The notes under the pieces: generated by a model
Databases searched by the model: none
The model's input: only the letters and a program-made list of their open reading frames with translations
What the model was told of the DNA's origin: nothing
Part shown: in pieces, positions 1 through 13,300 of the stretch
Layout: the number at the start of each line of letters is the position of its first letter
Numbering within the stretch: position 1 is the first letter of the stretch
From: Acanthopleura granulata
Lineage: Eukaryota > Mollusca > Polyplacophora > Chitonida > Chitonidae
DNA: 64,000 nucleotides
NCBI GenBank assembly: GCA_016165875.1
Contig: JABBOT010000080.1
Coordinates: 35,664,364 to 35,728,363, forward strand
Direction of reading: 5' to 3'
Translations under genes and position numbers: made by a program

Positions 1-946
1 ACAGCGACATGACTGTTGTGAAAATGTGAAAATATGATCTGAGAATGGCATCTCTGTTTCTTGAAGAATATTAAAGGTTGTGGTGATATTCTCAGTAATT
101 ACAACAAGTCTTAGGCAAGGATGAAAGCGAAACTTTTACGACAACAATGTAATGTCATCAAACACGAGGACTGGATAATACTGTTGTTTGTAGAAAACGC
201 TATGAGGTGTTGCTGGCGACTGATCCTGCTCTGAATATTTTGTGCCCTGTGCACACGCCTTACTGTGGTACCCTGCTACATAACAGTAGACCGACGGAAA
301 AGAGAAACGGCAATGCTAATCGTGCGTATGTTGACAATCTGAATGTCAACTACAATCAGCCCAGGTCCATAAGTCATCGGCCCCAAGACCAGTTTTGTAC
401 AAGACAATTTTGAGATTCCCTAGCTGCTTCAATAGCCCCCAGCGATTTGACAGTAACAAGCGGTTGATACACGCTCGAGGGGGCGATTACATGCTGTTGC
501 GTACGATAGGAGATCACTGGTGTTCCCGATATATGACATTCACGTTGAACGCGTGGATATTATCTGTGTCAGATTTGAAAAGGCTGTCAGTTACTTGACA
601 AAGACGGGTGCTCTACTCCTGGTGTTAATATTTCTCTGATCAAATTGACTGCTGTCGTATAAATAAAACAAACACCAGTAAGTCATACGTTTGTAATGTG
701 TTGCATACTTTACATACGAGATACAACGCAACTATTATATGTAGGTTCAAAATCATTCGTAAATCAAATAAATCTGACGTTTTTACCTACATAGATATAG
801 TAAAGGTTGACTGATAAATAGCTCCCAAGACACCGGGTTTGTCTATCCGAACGAACCATTCTATCATATATTTAGCACGTAAAACCTGCATAATTATGCT
901 TAATTGTTTATGCTGCCCATTTCGTTAAGCGTGCAAAACGACTAAC
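1..946. other. Upstream flank of NWD1-like gene, no gene seen
   Basis: Short open frames occur here but show no domain, no splice-consistent partner and no homology I recognise. The promoter and any 5' non-coding exon of the plus-strand NWD1-like gene would be expected here or further upstream. I see no clear TATA box or CpG-dense block. Confidence 0.4.
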
Positions 947-1319
947 ATGTTCACTAAGATTCCAACAGGCATTCAACAATGCAAATATACATCGCAAAAA
1001 GATCTCCTGGGAGTTTCTCGAGTTAGAATCTTCTTCACTTCACAACTGTACACAGTACAGTTTACTCATGGTGCCTCTATCACTCTTGTGTGTCCTTCTA
1101 GCAATAACTCTCCCCATGACCACGAGGCTGACGTTGAAACAAGTGACAGTGAAGTCCGCGTAAAAATCAAGAAAGTCAATACCCGTTTCCAGGAAGTTTC
1201 GCTAAAAGCCACGTACAGCGAACAGGAGAAACTGCGAGAAACACTGAGAGGAAACCTTGACATCGACTGTCATCTCGACCCGAAAATAGTCCGCATCTTC
1301 ACGAGCAGTACATTTACAG
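947..1319 (+). CDS. NWD1: NWD1-like exon 1: N-terminus and first strand of DUF4062
   Basis: In-frame ATG at 947. The exon ends DPKIVRIFTSSTFT plus one base, with donor GTAAGA at 1320. The SSTF motif is the family start of DUF4062 and continues exactly into DTYQERN of exon 2. An alternative is that the exon begins at 1102 after the acceptor-like run ending CCTTCTAG, with the start codon further upstream. The first 50 residues look unlike coding sequence, so the 5' edge is weak and the 3' edge strong. Confidence 0.7.
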
Positions 1320-4300
1320 GTAAGATCTTGTCAAATACTTCATGTACAAACTGCTGGGGCCATTCAGCCAAGCCCGTTAAAACAAGTCGAAATTTAAACT
1401 CCGTTTTATCCATTTAAACGCATCAGAAAGACTAGATCCAGATAGGTGTGTCTTAACGAAACACTTATATATTCATACATGCAAACATGGTTGTTCAGGT
1501 CAACACAACAATCCCCCGTTGTAGTCTGGACGAGGGCTGTTTGAGGGTGTCAAGTGGTGGGATAGTTTTACTAGATGCCAAAAAGAATACGCTTGTGTAT
1601 TTCGTTTCTATTCCTTAACTGTATTTATTTATTTATTCAATTAGTTTTTTGATTGCCCTTTTACGCCGTTCTCAAGAACATTTTATTTGCACATCTGGCA
1701 ACCAGAATTATGGTGGCAGGAAACCGGAAAGAGCCTCACAGTAAATCCCTGACCATTCATGTTGCTGGATATCCCTGACCATTCATGCTGCTGGAAATCC
1801 TTACCTAAAGCATGTTTCTGGCAGACCTTCCTATGTGCGACCGGAAAGGAAGCCAGCATGAGCTGAACTTAAACTCACTGCCACCACGTTGGTGGAGGCC
1901 CCTGAGACATTGTTCTACTCTATCGCACTAACCGCTCGGCCACGGTGGTGCTTAAGGTCGCTCTCTCAGCAATGTAGTACTTACTGGCATCACATATCTG
2001 AGTCTAAGGAAAGGCACATGTATTTATATGTCAGTTGTTCTATATATCGTAGAGATAGCGTTAAAGTGAACGTAAAGTTAGAGAGTGAACTTTCCAAAAG
2101 AATTTTTCCACAGGTGTTCTAAAAATATTTGAAAAATTCTATAACGCTTATCAATAGAATAAATTATATATGATTTTCACTCCCTAGCCACTCATTTGGT
2201 GACGCCATTTTGTAATGTTAACCATATGAAGTGACGTCAGATTGTTTCGGAGTTCTCTTGCATCGCGAGACGTTTTCAGGGCATATTGACTACATGGCTT
2301 CTACAACATATTTACTTCAATATACGGCTTTTAAAGGGCGATTGAATATTTTAAGTACATTTCTGTAATTCCTGTGGCTTACTTCTATTTTCTATGTATA
2401 TATGGTGGCAGACTTTAGGTTCACTTTAGCTGCGAGTATATCAGTTTCAAACCCGACGATGGATATGTTTTCCACTTCAGTCAGGTGTTTAGTTCTGAAC
2501 TCTTGTTTCTATGGTGTAATGTACCAAGCTGAAATATTACTGTAAGTATATATCCAATATAAATCCTCATCGATTACTTTTTGGACATTGATGACTGTAC
2601 CGCTAAACCGCTTGTCACACCTAAGGATACTAGAACCCCATCGGTGGTGAAATTCGGTCATATTTTCTTATTTCCCTTTCTTATTCTCCATTCTCCTATC
2701 TTTCCTCTCACGTGAAAAACATATTTGTAGTGTAATTAGCTAAAATTTGACAAAAAGCAAAACCAAGCCAGTTGTGTTTTCTTAGTTCTTAGTCCACACA
2801 AGACTTTGTACTAAATCAGTCGACCAAACAATAATGATGTCACAAAAAATAATGACATTAGCTTCAAGAGAAAGGACCCACAAAAATGAGGTTATGGTGA
2901 GTAAAAATATCACTAAAGACTATCTGAAATTTGGTGTTTGAAAACAAAATTGAAAAGTTTGCTTGGTACCTGCGACAATGAATCTGAATTATAAATCTGG
3001 AAATAGACGACGCATTCACGAAATGGAAGCCTCAATAACGGCATTCTTTACAATCTTTAAACTATTATGTTTACAGCCAATATGATGAGAACATAATTTT
3101 ACTTTCTACTCTATATGGATTCTAGGCATATGTTACCAGGCCGACTCAAGCCCCTATTTGCGCTGAGATGGATTTATTGGCGTAGGGAATCATATCCATT
3201 CTGTGTATTCCCAAAAGATGATTGCAACCACCCACTCCATCCGCGAAAAGTAATTTCCAATGCTTTAATCTTCCTTTTCATTATAATCTATTTGGAAATT
3301 TCGTTCCCCAGCACCTATTCACAGTGTATGTTATACATGACATGCCTTCAAGGAAAAATAGGCCGAGATTTTATTTGGTATTCTCCAGGCGTTGTATTCC
3401 CTCGCCTTGATGTCTCCTCATTAGATAGTCGTTTAATTAAAGGAGATGGACAGACAATAGGCGATTGAATAAGGTCACCAAGGTCAGTTCTCTGACAGGT
3501 TGAGTTGGCATGTTCCTTATCAATTTTAAAAACGTTCTGATTGTTCGTCTTTGAACGTGGCAGTAGAATTTTTATCCTAAACTCTCTCGGGACTTTCTGT
3601 GTCTGCTTATGGATCAAGCCAGCTGTCTGACAGAGTCAACCAAAACCACTTTACAAGAAAGAGGAGCTGGCACCATACCGGAAACAGAGGCCCCGAGCCA
3701 ACAATGATAAATTGGTCAAGACAGCAGTCTCCGTTTTGTTCAGTTCGTGTGATGGGTTATGTTGTGGAGCGCTAGTCCCCAGCCGATTCCACCTGCCCTA
3801 ACCACCATGGAATAGTCGATGTGATCGGATTACATTATCAACCCAGAGATAAATAGTTAGATTCTACTATTTCTGAGTTTCGCTCAGTGAGAACGGAGTG
3901 TGAAGAGAGAAACCTCGAAAGACTATTCATGTGAAACAAACTTCTTTCCATTGACGGCAAAATGAGATCGCCAAATCACTCTGAACTCTTTGTTATGAGG
4001 TTCCGATATTCCCTTTGGGCGCTGTGTATTGATTATTCGCTGTTTGAGGTACTTTGTAGTTGACAAATTTTCAATTTTTAACCCTCAGTAGCCATTCTGG
4101 CTCCATAATTTTGCCCCTCCCCCTCCCGATACACTTATTACTATGGGCCTGCAGCCATAACGAATTACTGTCAAAAGCAGTCTAAGATCATAAACATCAA
4201 TGCCACTTTCCCAGAGATAAGATTCGCCTAGCTCGTTGAAGCAGCCTCACTACAATTCACAGAATTTGTCTTAGTTTATGCGCTATAGAAGACTTTATTG

Positions 4301-7300
4301 CCTAATTATAATGAGATTCCTTTTCCCGCGCAAGGGCGATTCGGTCCAAAGCGGACTTGACTATTGTTCCCTCGTACTACATGAGTAATACGTTACTAGT
4401 TTGTCCACAAACTTTGTCCACGTCATCGTAAATGCAGAAATGAACTTTAGACCACACAGCGTTGATCCAAATCCCCATTCAAAAAATGTGGTCTAATTTA
4501 GTCTCTCTAGAAAAACTTGGTGGGCTATTGCAAATTCTACCGTTGGTGTACTCAGTGGTCAGTGGCTGTTCCTCCTTCAAAAAAATACATGACGTACATG
4601 TATAACAGCTCCCTTGCCACGCGAAAACCCCTCTGTAACCTATAAAAGCACATACACTTGGGCGCTGGGGAGCTGGAGGACGCCATATGGCTGGGATAGC
4701 AAACAGGATGGAGTAGAGCATGTTAAACAAGTAAATAAATCAGTGTTTTTTCTTTCGTCTTAGTGGTCATCTGTATTCCCATTACTACCACACTTGCACT
4801 AGCTCAACGGATTATACATGGTAGAGTTTAAGCTATAAAGTACGCGTGGTCTTAGTTTCAACGCTCATGCACTGTGCACCTATCTTAAACGTTGGTGCGA
4901 ATTTTGGTAGCAAGTTATGCTGTAATTTGGTATACAAGGCACTGTGGGATTCCTTTCGTCTCGGAACCAAACCGATCTGACCATTGTTCCTTTGTAATTA
5001 AAGAGTAATATGTTACCGTTTCGCTCACAGTAGGTCATCACCAGGGTGGGAATGAAGAAGAGATGCACAACTTATATCTGAATTACCTTAATTAGGCGGA
5101 ATCGCCATTATATCAGTAACTGAATCCGATTACTTTAAGACACTGTTCTACAGAGTAATCCAAATACAACGAGGCACTGAATTAGGCAAAACACACACTT
5201 CTGGATGTCTGTAGTTTTTAATTCTTCATGAACCCTTAAAAGAATGGAACACACGACAGAAATGATATAGCGGGTCAGCAGTATAAATATTCGAATGTTA
5301 ATACCATTTATTTATTTACTTGATTGGTGTGTTATGCCGTTCTCAAGAACGCAGAGCCCGGGAGAAAACCCACGACCATCCGCAGGTTGCTGTCGGGCCT
5401 TCACACGTGTGGAATGTTAATGCTATGATCGTTTTTTAGTTGCGTTTTTTTCAAATATTTATTTCATTTATTTCTATATAGTACTTAATTGTGGTTGTGA
5501 AAACAGGAAAATACAGTCTGATTTTTCTTTTCTCTTTTTTTTCCTCGTTCTAAAACATGGAAACGAAAATCAAAATTTCTGTCGTAGATCCAAGTCCGAC
5601 ATTCCCAAGAGTCCCATAATGACATGTTTCCCGTTAATTTGTTAGGGGTCTCCGTTGCTTAGTCGGTTAGCGCGCTAGCGCAGCGCAATGACCCAGAGGA
5701 CTGTCACTAATGCGGTCGCTGTGAGTTCAAGTCCACCTCATGCTGGCTTCCTCTCCAACCGTACATGGGAAGGTCTGCCAGCAACAGATAGATGGTCGTG
5801 GATTTCTCCCCAGGCGCCGCCCCGTTTTCTCCCACCATAATGCTGGCCGCCGTCGTATAAGTGAAATGTTCTTTTTTTAAAAAAAAAACACTGTATTATT
5901 CTTGAGTACTGTGGGATCCTATGGGAAATGTCGGTATTGATTCTTGCCGTTACAGTTATGAAAAGTGCTAACATATCTTGTAACAATGTCATATTTATAT
6001 GTAGCATAACTGACTGGCGTATCATGTTCATACTCTAAATACCCGTGAGAGGGGACCTTTTAGGACATGCGAAAGGTTGCGAACACTACGTCCAAATCAT
6101 CCATGTGTTTTGCTGCTTACGCGTGACAGAGACGGTTTTTGGTGTCTACTGTTGGTTATCTGATCACGACAGTTGAGATTGATACTACAAGTGACAAATG
6201 GCCACAGATAAGGATTTATTGTCCCATGGAACAGTTTCAAGGCGGAAGCAATCTCTCTTGTTTCAATGGCTTTGTCCTCAATTTTATTCTTGTATGGGCT
6301 GCTTAAGGATGTCTCATGGATAACATTTACGGATCACTGTTCTGGTTTGATTGTCTATTGATCACAACACTGACACCATCAAACTCTGCTGACAAGAAAA
6401 CAAGACCGGATGAGCTTAATCAGAACTTCCATGATTAGAAATCCCCAGAGCCAACATCCGCAGGAGAAAGATTGAAATATAATCTTCAGGATACTCAAAT
6501 GTTGAGTTCAAGATGTCTTTGGGCGCCAGAATACACAAAGTGTATTGCTACCACGGATGAGTTACGTAGTCCAGCCTCTCTAGGGTCACATTTGTTGTCT
6601 TTATTTATATATGCGTGTAATAGTCCTACCATGTAATCCACACTGTTAGGAACGCCGTCTTTGAAATATTGTATTATATTTTTTTATTTGTTTTTGCCCG
6701 AACCGGGTCAGTATCTGACCTACATTTTCCCCTCTGTGACCTTGACTGGAATTCACTCGGGCTTTCTCGAGGTTTTGGTGATTATAAGTTTCGTGTCATT
6801 GTACATAAAGCGCACATTCTGGAAAGCTGTACCTATGTTGTAAACATGTTTACGATCAAATCATTTTCTTTACATTAGTCTATAAATATGAGCGACGAAG
6901 TAGTGAAGCTCGCAGCCTCGAGTCCACTTGAGGGCAGTCATTTTACTTATATCCACTTGAGAGTACATTTATTTCTCTTCCATTTAGACGGATTTTGTGG
7001 GATTTGGACATATCGACTTTCATACCATTCGACATACATCATTTTTGTACTTCATTTTTCTGCACGTAGCACTTTGTGAGCTTCTGTTTCGTCACTTGCT
7101 ATTTTTCTGAGACGTTATTTTGGAGCTTTTATCGCTCATTGTCTCTTTGTGCGATTACGTACATTTCATGACAGTTTACCCTGAAAGTGCTGTTGTTAAT
7201 ATGTCCGATGAGTGAAACGTACATCGCCAGCTCGGCATCACCGATGCTATTGTCAACCTGTCCGACCTGGAGAGTTGCACCTTGCCGGGGAGTTGAATAT

Positions 7301-10300
7301 ATACCACAGTTCGCGTACCGTGCCCACTGCTGTTTGTCACGTACAAGACCGTCATCCTTCGAGTTGAGAATTCTCAAGGACTGTGGATTCCATTCTTACG
7401 TGGACTGATTTGCGTTTGGAAGCCAGAATATTCCATCCAGATTTGGACGTTATCTTCCGGGAGAAACTATAGATTTTTGTAATTATCTGTATTGTTTTCC
7501 TCTCCGATGGTGGTACCTTCACAATGCATTTTGTATCTTTACAACCCAAATCTTCCTGCTACAATGTGATTTTAGGCGTTTGTTTGTTTTTTAACTTTTC
7601 TCTAATCATTAAAAACAATCACAATTTAACTTTTGTTGGATTTTTGTCAAAATGGTGACCAGATAATATTGTCCCTCCATCCTCCAAAAAGTAAGGTATG
7701 AAACTTTCAGCCTGTGTTTAAGAAACCCCCATAAGTGAACTTCCACAGCACATGTGCCTCTATGTCGTGTTAAACTGTTGGTAAATTTCAAGCAACGCAA
7801 TCTGTTTTTAATGAATTTGTGTGGTTAGGCGAGAAAAAAAGAGTTTGGAAGGAGAGGGAAAATCCAGAATGGTCTACTTCTGTATAGATCCCATCTGCTT
7901 ATTATTCAGCTGTGACAGGTAAACACTTAATTGGTTTCTCTCATCTCAACATGACTCTTTTGACATCTTGACTTTAAGCAGGTCTTTACCTGCAGGAGCC
8001 AATTTCCTCTTTTTTCAAGGGCAGAGCATCGACCCTTTCAGATGTCAACAAAAAATCCACAAGGCTGTCAGTGGCTGCAGCAAGACCAAAAGTTCATTTA
8101 CTAGTGTGTTCCATGGACGTCTTTAAGAGTAGATTAATCGTGTCGCAATAAAAATTTCATGTGAACCTAGCCATTCGTGTATAAAATGCTCAACCAACAT
8201 AATCATGTGTATATTTATCAATCTATTTAATGAGAGAATTTGTCACCTAGTTTACCTCAGACATTCATATTTACATCATACACACCCGAAAAGGATCTCA
8301 AAGTTAGAGGAAATAAATCAACCCACACTTATGTCAACTCATTTTAGCTGAATATCCCTAGTTACCAACAAAGCTTGCCTTTCGGTTTTACCAGTATCAT
8401 GACTACGGCATTTTTGTGTCTTTTGTGTTGCTTACCATCGTTTGACTTAGTTTAGTCGCAAAACTACATACTTGTACACAATGAACACACCTGCAGAAAC
8501 CATTATGGTCGCGAATTCTTCACATTTGCAATGTAACAAATCTAACTATACTATCGTCCCCAATACACTGTACTTCATACAACGAGATTTTTGATCGTGT
8601 TGAATACTTCACATATGAAGCAACTAGCAGTTTTACCATCATGGATACTTCACATTTAGCACCTCCAGTCAGACTATCGTTTTCAGTACCTCTAATCTGA
8701 CGCTATCTGTAGGATTATAGCCGTGAATGCGTCACATTTGACACAGGCAACCGGATTATCGTCGTAAATGTTTCCTACTTAAGCATACTAGAGCTCCTCG
8801 TGGGCAAAATTACACATTTTGCCTTGCGTAGCCCAAAATATTGATCAAATATGGCCATATATATGTCTATTCTCAAAGCTAAACCACCCCTGATTTCAAA
8901 AAAACTTTATTATTATTTAATATAAAGAGAATGATTGAATAAAATCAGATCTGTTTTTCAAATTGCTATTTTTTTTTCGTTAATTTTCAAATTGTTTTCG
9001 CTCATTTAATGCTTAAACTTTCGAAAATTAAAACAGTTTCGAAACTTTTGATTATATCTTTAAAAAATATCAAAAATCTGTGGGGCCGTTCTTCAGCTTA
9101 GGTATATAGCTACATGTCTGCCAAGTTTCATAGCATTATGTCACCACACAAACGTTTGACAAATAGAAAAGAAGAAAGACACCACAATGTCTGAAGGAGC
9201 ATTAAGTGTGACAAAATTCGTCATTAATTAGTTTTTTAACCAAATTTAATCACAAATTGTCCCACCTCCAGTTAAATTGTGGACATATGCACCTAATTAT
9301 GGAAAATTTTAACTTTTATCAAGTTCCATTATTGAGTAAATTGGTCTTTTATCTTGACATTTCTGAGCAAACCCTGCTAGAATGTATTCAGAAAAACCCT
9401 CCCCATACGTGTGTAAAGTTGGCTCACAGTTCACAGTTAGCAGTTCACAGTTCAAAAGGGGCCAGTTCTTATTTTCCGATCAAATACAACTACATATTAG
9501 GTCTGAACAAATAGGCACAGAGATCGCATATTTGGTATACAAACACAACTTGACAAGACCCACAAAACGCGGCCAAAATTTTAGCGTACGACGTCAGGTT
9601 ATGTCACACTGAACTGTTAACTGGATATTTAGGCCCTTATTGCGCCTTATTGGTAAACCAACCGTCAACCAAAATAGTCGAAAGACCAGTTTCCAAAAAC
9701 GACAAGTAACGCAAACCACCAAAGAAATAAGAAAATACATAAAAATTAGGACGGATTCGTGATGAGAAACAGTCAAAAGTTTTCAGAGGTGACGAAAAGA
9801 GGTAGTGAATGTTCTACACATCTGACACAGTATAGGCGGCTTACCCTTGGTGAGTATTTCGTATTTAACAAAAACAGGAGTATTATCGTCGTCAATCCAC
9901 TTTCCATCTTCGTTTTCGGACTGATTTTCTTCTTCAGTGATTTTACTGCAACCTGCTATAGTCGGATTTTTTCCCTCTGCTTATCTCTTTCACGATGCTG
10001 TCTGAAGACACCTCTATGCATCTTGCCAATGCCCTCTGTAAACTAGGTTGTAGCTCAATGTCCAAATTTTTCAAGAAATAATCAGAGTAGATAAAAAGAG
10101 ATTAGGCCTGATTGGAATAACATTTATTTTCGAGTGCCCATTGGTCATACTATAAAGCAGACATTTGTGATGCGATGATACATATGCTAGCATGAAATGT
10201 TTCATTTTCCGTTCACCGATACTTACAGGTTATCGTTTTGTAGGTATGTATGTTCTATTCTCCGTTTCCTTTCAGAAGCACAATGACACAAAAAAGGCTT

Positions 10301-13300
10301 TTTCTTCCAAATCAAGAATTGTTTAGCACGAAAGCTACACGTCTGAGATTCGTTGTTCAATACACTGACAATCCTCGTTTTTTAAATACATTGACAATAA
10401 TCGCCTTTATATCAGGTGCAGAACATTATGAATTGTTGAAAGTATTGAAAGACTGTAAATTCCTGAGTTAATTAAATATTTTTACACAGATGTCACGAAC
10501 AGTTAGAATAAAGCCCTAACTGAGGTAAATAGGCAAGGTGCCGGATTTCACCGTTATTTGTCAACTATTACACTGACATTAATAATGCACTTGTTTCACT
10601 CTTCATTTTATTGCCCTTCATATACAACACATCCAGAAATTTTGGTAAAGAAGTAATGGTTGACCACCGGGTTCCTCCAACAATAACATGTATGGAAAGT
10701 GCTTGAGGTTTTCGTCAACAACCACCAATTCAAATAAACGTTCGTCTAGAAGTGACACATTCTCTGATGTTTTCGTTATGTTGGCATTTAGAGTAATCCT
10801 TGACAAGGATATCGCCACGATATGGCTGCTATATGGAAGTGGTCGTAAACCATCATCATTCATTCTAGAAAGACACTATTGGTATATGACCGTATTTGAC
10901 CAAAGTAAGGTTGAACGCAGGTGTTAAACTCCCAAGAAAAACAAATCCTCTTAAAGATACCCGAGTAGCCAGTAAGTATACACCGTATAGCATCTGCTAT
11001 ACTGGTATCCACATAGAATAATTGTGTGCCAGTATATGAAATATTACATTGATCAATTGCAAGCACAGCCATGTGAAGGGCGTTTTCAGTGTTAATACAA
11101 TCCTTTAAGTCATCCTCGATGCTTCATTTTGTCCGGTTCGAAAGTGCACTCATTGAGGTATAACGTTTCACTGGGATCCTAGTACTTTATGAGTTGTTTT
11201 TGTTTTTCGGAGGTTGGGTGGGTGGGAGGAGTATTAGATTTGACGTCATAACCAAACATCACTCTTCATGGGTCGGGGGATACATACTTTCACGGTATTG
11301 TGTACACGTGTCAACGAAACTTGAAGGCATTGTGGTGTGATATCCAGTTACAATAAAACTCTAACTGATTTGAATTAAAGGAGAAGAAAATATAAAAGTG
11401 ATGGGAAAATCAGATCAAAGAGTATTAAAACTTGTTTTCAAATATGATGTTTAATATTTTTTTATTTTTCTTTTCCTTTCAACGGAAACGGGAATTTGAA
11501 AACATTTTCATATAAAGGGTATTTGGGACCAACTTTTGGTATTTACCTTCGTTGCATAATAATGTTCCAAATAAGGATGTGATGTATGTCTATAAATTTA
11601 TTTGACTGAAAATTTGTTGTTTATGTCGAAACATATGCATTTGACCTGAATTGTGATAATATTTATGAATATATTGAAAATATAAACATGACCCAAATCC
11701 AGGTTGAACACATTTGTTAGCCGAAAGGGACAAATATGGTGCATAAATATTTATTAAATCTTTGTAACATCTTAATTTACAACCTTAAAACATACAAATT
11801 ATATGTACCAAAATGTGGTCCCATACTCACCGTGCCAAAATTATTTTCAAGTCTCTCTTTCCCCCTAAAGAGGGAATCGAAAACAGTACTAGACAACCAC
11901 ATTAACAACTGACTTTTCGCACCCTTTAATCTGAACTTCATGTAATTTCTATGTTTTCTCCACCTTTAGGAAGAGCCCGAGTTTTCTCCTGTCGCGATAA
12001 ATTTGTCAACTATCACACCGTTCTCGCTACTATGGTTTTGCTCTCCGTACCGTAAACATTTAATTCAGAAGACATACACTCGGTTGAAGGGCATCACGTC
12101 CTGTCTGTGAGTCCTAAACAGTCTGAGAAGTAATGCATTTTAATGCTACACGTTCACTTTTAAAAGTCGAACGGATGCTATTAAAGCCTGATCTTATAGG
12201 ATAAGATTTTCTTAAAACATAATACCCCGTCTAGTTGTAGATCGCTGATAATTTCTCATTTAGTTTTTTGAAGGACATTTCTATAAGCCTTCATCTGATT
12301 TCATATGTGGGACTGCTAGAAATTAGACAAGAAGTTTTTTGCAGCTACCCACCTGTATAGCGTTTATTTAAACGTGTTTCATGGCTGTATTTGCGATTAT
12401 CTTCGACAATGACATAGCCAGGACATGGCTATATTATTATTGAAATCACGATAAGCCATAATCATTCATTCTGCAAGACACTCTCGGTGTTTGACCGAAG
12501 TATAACTAAAAACAGATGTTAAACCCCAAGGAAGCTCTACTCGAATATACGCTATAATACCCTGATAATGATGGATAAAGTGAAATATACTATCAGACTA
12601 CTTCATACTTGTTCCAGTGTCAAATTGCACCAAAAACACTCCTTTGGTAAATTAATTAATGTTGTTTAACAACATGCTTACCAAGGAAAGAACAAGCCAA
12701 GAAGGACGATCTACTTCAAACATACAAGACTGCTAGTATAGACCTCTTTCATTTTTGTTCCAGGTTTAAACCCTTCTAAGAACTTTTCTGGTATTTGATT
12801 CTTTATATTCTGAAGACACCTGTATCCATATAAAACTTTATCAAGAGCCCTTCCCCTTTTTCACTAATCAAGCTGGGTGTTTACCCAGAAGAGAGCAGGT
12901 TAGGGATAAGGCCAAGTAAAAGACGACAGGATATCAAATGTCAAACTACTTCATTATTTTTCCTTAACAAAGAACCATTCTTACTTTCCATTTGTTTTCC
13001 TACGACTAGTAGCTTTGTAGAGGGACAGCGTCGTTATCGTCGCTTTGTTGTTGATGTTGTTGTTGTTGTCATTGTTCGGGATGGAATACGCCTTTGTCTT
13101 GATCGCGGTGCGTGCTTGAAAAGTGCAACAGGGTCGTTTCCATTGTGCTTTTGTTTGACAGATACTTATCAAGAGCGGAATAGGCTATGTAAGACAGTGT
13201 ACCCCAAGCTGAGAAGGTTTTGCCACGAGTTGGGGTATGAATTCCAGGTGGTGGACATGAGATGGGGTGTGAGAGACCAATCCACTGACAGCCACCTGGC

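Larger units (their letters stand above)
1320..13161 (+). other. Intron 1 of NWD1-like gene (11.8 kb)
   Basis: Large intron splitting the DUF4062 domain between SSTFT and DTYQERN. It holds SINE copies at 1.6, 5.3 and 5.6 kb and two related dispersed repeat copies at 10.8 and 12.4 kb. The remainder is AT-rich sequence in which I see no exon, RNA gene or second gene on either strand. Open frames here lack domains. Confidence 0.6.

Noticed and set aside
1068..1160. Signal peptide reading MVPLSLLCVLLAITLP
   Set aside because: It is in a different frame from DUF4062, closes soon after, and does not join exon 2 in frame. NWD-family proteins are cytosolic.
5645..5740. Functional tRNA gene
   Set aside because: It has A and B boxes but no paired acceptor stem, and continues into a SINE body found elsewhere in the window.
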